Assembly: GCF_037969725.1 (NCBI RefSeq)
Contig: NZ_CP150203.1
Coordinates: forward strand, 5,780,001-5,844,000
Length of the DNA: 64,000 nucleotides
Direction: 5' to 3'
From: Paenibacillus sp. FSL W8-0426
Lineage (GTDB): Bacteria > Bacillota > Bacilli > Paenibacillales > Paenibacillaceae
Numbering within the stretch: position 1 is the stretch's first letter; each line of letters opens with the position of its first letter. The translations under genes were made by a program, and so were the position numbers. Below are positions 62,222 to 64,000 of the stretch, in pieces. A model generated the notes under the pieces. The model saw only the letters and a program-made list of their open reading frames with translations, did not search any database and was not told the DNA's origin.

Positions 62222-63022
62222 TCACTGCAAGTCCAGTAATTTTTGAACCGTGAGAAGAACACCGTTTTCTTCGTTTGACTTCGTAATGAAGCTCGCTGCC
62301 TTTTTCGTATTTTCACAAGCATTACTCACTGCAAAACTGTATTTTGCGATGGCCATAAGCTCCACGTCATTCTCTCCATCACCAAATGACATGGTTTCCT
62401 CGTAGGTGACGCCCAACATTTCTTGCAGTTTCTTCACTGTCTCACCTTTATGCGTATGCAATGCCGTAATATCCAGCCATCTGGCTTCCGAATCAACGAT
62501 GTAAATTTGTCCACCCAACGTATTCTCCACATGCGCTCTTAATGCTGTACTTCGCCCCTCCGTATCGAAGACCGTAATTTTGATAAAACGGGTATCTATG
62601 TTTGCAAAGGAATCTGTTTTCACTACACGTTCATAAGAGCCTTTAACCACTTTGTACATATCTTCTGAAATGGAAGAATGAACGTAAGCAGCGTCGCTTG
62701 CACAGACGATCAGGGTCATGTTGTTGTCAAAGTCTTGAATTCGATCAATCGCCTGTAGGGCGAGATCCCGATCAATACTAAATTCTTTAACCACTTGGCC
62801 ATCTTTTTTAATTCGAGCAGCACTGTCACCCAGGATCCAAACGCCTTTGCCATGCTCGTCAAACAATTTCTCAACACGTTCACATTGTTTGCCGGTACAT
62901 GCGACAAATGTGACTCCTTTTTGCTGCATCTCTGCATAAACTGTTTTGAAAAGCTCGACATCGTACAGACCTTCATTGTTCAGAAATGTTCCGTCTAAAT
63001 CCGTGACTACAAGTTTAATCAT
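62222..63022 (-). CDS. Cof-type HAD-IIB phosphatase
   Basis: 266 residues. Motif I VTDLDGTFLN (both catalytic Asp), motif II CTGKQ, a Lys (HTHKGETVKKL) and motif III MSFGDGENDVELM complete; C2B cap between. Acts on small sugar phosphates or similar. Start ATG after AGGAGGCG. No partner gene. Confidence 0.93.
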   Translation of the reverse strand: MIKLVVTDLDGTFLNNEGLYDVELFKTVYAEMQQKGVTFVACTGKQCERVEKLFDEHGKGVWILGDSAARIKKDGQVVKEFSIDRDLALQAIDRIQDFDNNMTLIVCASDAAYVHSSISEDMYKVVKGSYERVVKTDSFANIDTRFIKITVFDTEGRSTALRAHVENTLGGQIYIVDSEARWLDITALHTHKGETVKKLQEMLGVTYEETMSFGDGENDVELMAIAKYSFAVSNACENTKKAASFITKSNEENGVLLTVQKLLDLQ

Positions 63023-63173
63023 TGTATTCGCCTCCTGTGAAATTTCATAAAATACTTTTTCAGACACTTTATAATAGTAATTTAAAAAGTATCTAAAAAA
63101 ATCATAACGACTTGGTAACATGCTTATCTATGTTCTACTCGCTACAAAACAAGATTAAAATATGTAACTGGTT

Positions 63174-63330
63174 TCATGTCAATAAATGAATTGCAGAAAT
63201 GTTTTCCTTTATCCATGAACGCAACTGATCGGCATCGAAAGCGCGTTCATCTGGATCGGACGGAGAACCTTTATCCCCCAAATACAACAAAATGGCATTC
63301 GTACCCTTCGGGCTGATGTGAAAATGATGC
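63174..63330 (-). pseudogene. C-terminal fragment of an unrecognised gene
   Basis: Reads FHISPKGTNAILLYLGDKGS then PSDPDERAFDADQLRSWIKE, ending IHLLT and a stop. No start; upstream the frame breaks and the sequence meets a repeat right edge at 63371. A gene remnant left of a repeat boundary. Confidence 0.5.
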
Positions 63331-63370
63331 TGTCACCGTTCTCATTCAATTCCTTTTTCCTTTCATGTTC

Positions 63371-63400
63371 GAATTGCTGTCGTTTCCCGCTAGTTTAATA
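63371..63400 (-). repeat. attC-like repeat, right edge
   Basis: GAATTGCTGTCGTTTCCCGC then TAGTTTAATA; matches the right edge of full copies. It contains the TAA stop of the GNAT gene. Confidence 0.6.
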
Positions 63401-63658
63401 GCTTGGTAAGAAAAATTCCAATGGTTGTGTATCAAGTAATAGACATTCAGCATCTTGATAGCCTAGCTTTCTATAGAAATGTTGAGCGCCTTCATCAGCC
63501 TGGGTGGATGTCATGACCACGTTGAAGCCCTTTTGTTCCATTTGCTCCTCCCAGAAGAGAACAACTTTACTCCCTGCACCTTTGACCCGAAACGGTTCTT
63601 CGATCCAAATCATGTTCATAACGGTATGTTGTCCCAAAAATAACCATACTTCATTCAT
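63395..63658 (-). CDS. Truncated GNAT acetyltransferase
   Basis: 87 residues covering only the C-terminal two thirds of a GNAT fold: IWIEEPFRVKGAGSKVVLFW (acetyl-CoA-binding loop, with RVKGAGS in place of RGxGxG), then FYRKLGYQD. The N-terminal strands are absent. Bounded by repeat edges on both sides. Probably a decayed cassette gene. Confidence 0.6.
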   Translation of the reverse strand: MNEVWLFLGQHTVMNMIWIEEPFRVKGAGSKVVLFWEEQMEQKGFNVVMTSTQADEGAQHFYRKLGYQDAECLLLDTQPLEFFLPSY

Positions 63659-63690
63659 CCGATGTTACTTCCATCCAGGTTTCTTATGAT

Positions 63691-63729
63691 ATTGGATTTA
63701 TTGAATTATTGTTTCCCGTTAGCGTAACA
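63691..63729 (-). repeat. attC-like repeat, right part
   Basis: ATTGGATTTATTGAATTATT then GTTTCCCGTTAGCGTAAC; hairpin half missing. It sits between the UMP-kinase-like gene's terminator and the truncated GNAT gene. Confidence 0.65.
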
Positions 63730-63759
63730 AAATCCCACTCCATGGTCGAGTGGGATTTT
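63729..63759 (-). terminator. Terminator of the UMP-kinase-like gene
   Basis: AAAATCCCACTC / GAGTGGGATTTT, 12-bp perfect stem with a CATGGTC loop. Confidence 0.8.
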
Positions 63760-63828
63760 GAATAGAACTTCTCTTTTGTGGAAATATCATTCCGCTAAAT
63801 CAAGGGAGAGTAGTATTTCTAGCATACT

Positions 63829-64000
63829 TCATTCCAACTCTAAAATTGATTCGCCACTAATTATCGTACCATTATTCTTACCCTCACAGATTTCTTTCAT
63901 CGAACCTGGTTTATTGAAGTTAAACACATGCATTGGCAAATTGTAGTCTCTTGCCAAAATGAAAGCTGATTGGTCCATTACCTTTAAGTTGTGTTCTAAA
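63829..64000 (-). CDS. UMP kinase-like protein, C-terminal part (partial)
   Basis: The last 56 residues are in the window: HNLKVMDQSAFILARDYNLP and MHVFNFNKPGSMKEICEGKN, ending GTIISGESILELE. This matches the C-terminal amino-acid-kinase domain of PyrH (KVMDxxAFxLARD, VFNxNKPG). The gene continues beyond the window edge. Its presence in an accessory region suggests a second copy. Confidence 0.8.
   Translation of the reverse strand, partial: LEHNLKVMDQSAFILARDYNLPMHVFNFNKPGSMKEICEGKNNGTIISGESILELE

Noticed and set aside
20608..63729. Repeats considered as a CRISPR array
   Set aside because: Spacing is irregular (hundreds to thousands of bases) and filled with genes; no cas genes.
20608..63729. 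Repeats considered only as rho-independent terminators
   Set aside because: The hairpin probably does terminate transcripts, but conserved edges outside the stem (AACTAACCTGCCCG and TTTCCCGTTAG) are not explained by termination.

Overview
The window looks like chromosome from an endospore-forming Bacillota close to Paenibacillus. Evidence: two alpha/beta-type small acid-soluble spore proteins with readable sigma-G promoters, sporulation proteins YlbJ, YunB and a LytH-like endopeptidase, a T-box leader before trpS, AGGAGG-type ribosome sites with GTG/TTG starts, and small Bacillus-type genes (YycC, YutD). No rRNA, tRNA or CRISPR array was seen.

Layout. 0-19.8 kb is a conserved housekeeping/sporulation backbone: SASP, trpS with T-box, an aldose epimerase, SASP, oligoendopeptidase F, YycC, DUF2225 plus truncated globin, YlbJ, NAD kinase, YutD-LipA, LytH-like, YunB, 6-phosphogluconate and glucose-6-phosphate dehydrogenases, HxlR regulator, and an ECF sigma/anti-sigma pair. 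20-41.6 kb is an AT-richer accessory region. It starts with gene remains (DHFR/AraC chimera, methyltransferase, NarL regulator, aldo/keto reductase fragment), then small unrelated genes, most on the minus strand. 41.7-50.9 kb is a xylan/pentose locus: GH30 xylanase, GH43 xylosidase, and three enzymes of a Weimberg-type oxidative pathway beside an AraC regulator. 51-55.5 kb is a two-component system with an ABC transporter and a DUF4097 lipoprotein. 55.5-64 kb is accessory again (MerR/aldo-keto reductase, DinB, MATE/AraC, HAD, truncated GNAT, a UMP-kinase-like gene).

Most interesting feature: a family of about 85-95 bp palindromic repeats, all in one orientation, sits between the accessory genes at 20.6, 27.5, 29.8, 34.0, 34.9/36.5 (split), 37.4 and 58.7 kb, with partial copies at about ten more places. 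The outer arms are 7-bp complementary boxes (AACTAAC / GTTAGTT), followed by unpaired 5-6 nt spacers, a second imperfectly paired box (CGTTAG / CTATCG), and a variable central hairpin. That is the architecture of integron attC sites. Several minus-strand genes have their stop codon inside the repeat edge, as integron cassettes do. From 39.3 to 34.0 kb the order is gene-repeat-gene-repeat with six unrelated small genes, some immunity-like. An IS110-family element is inserted inside one repeat, and its non-coding left end carries short tracts matching both halves of the target. No integrase lies in the window. I infer a cassette-array-like system in a Firmicute; mobility is unproven.
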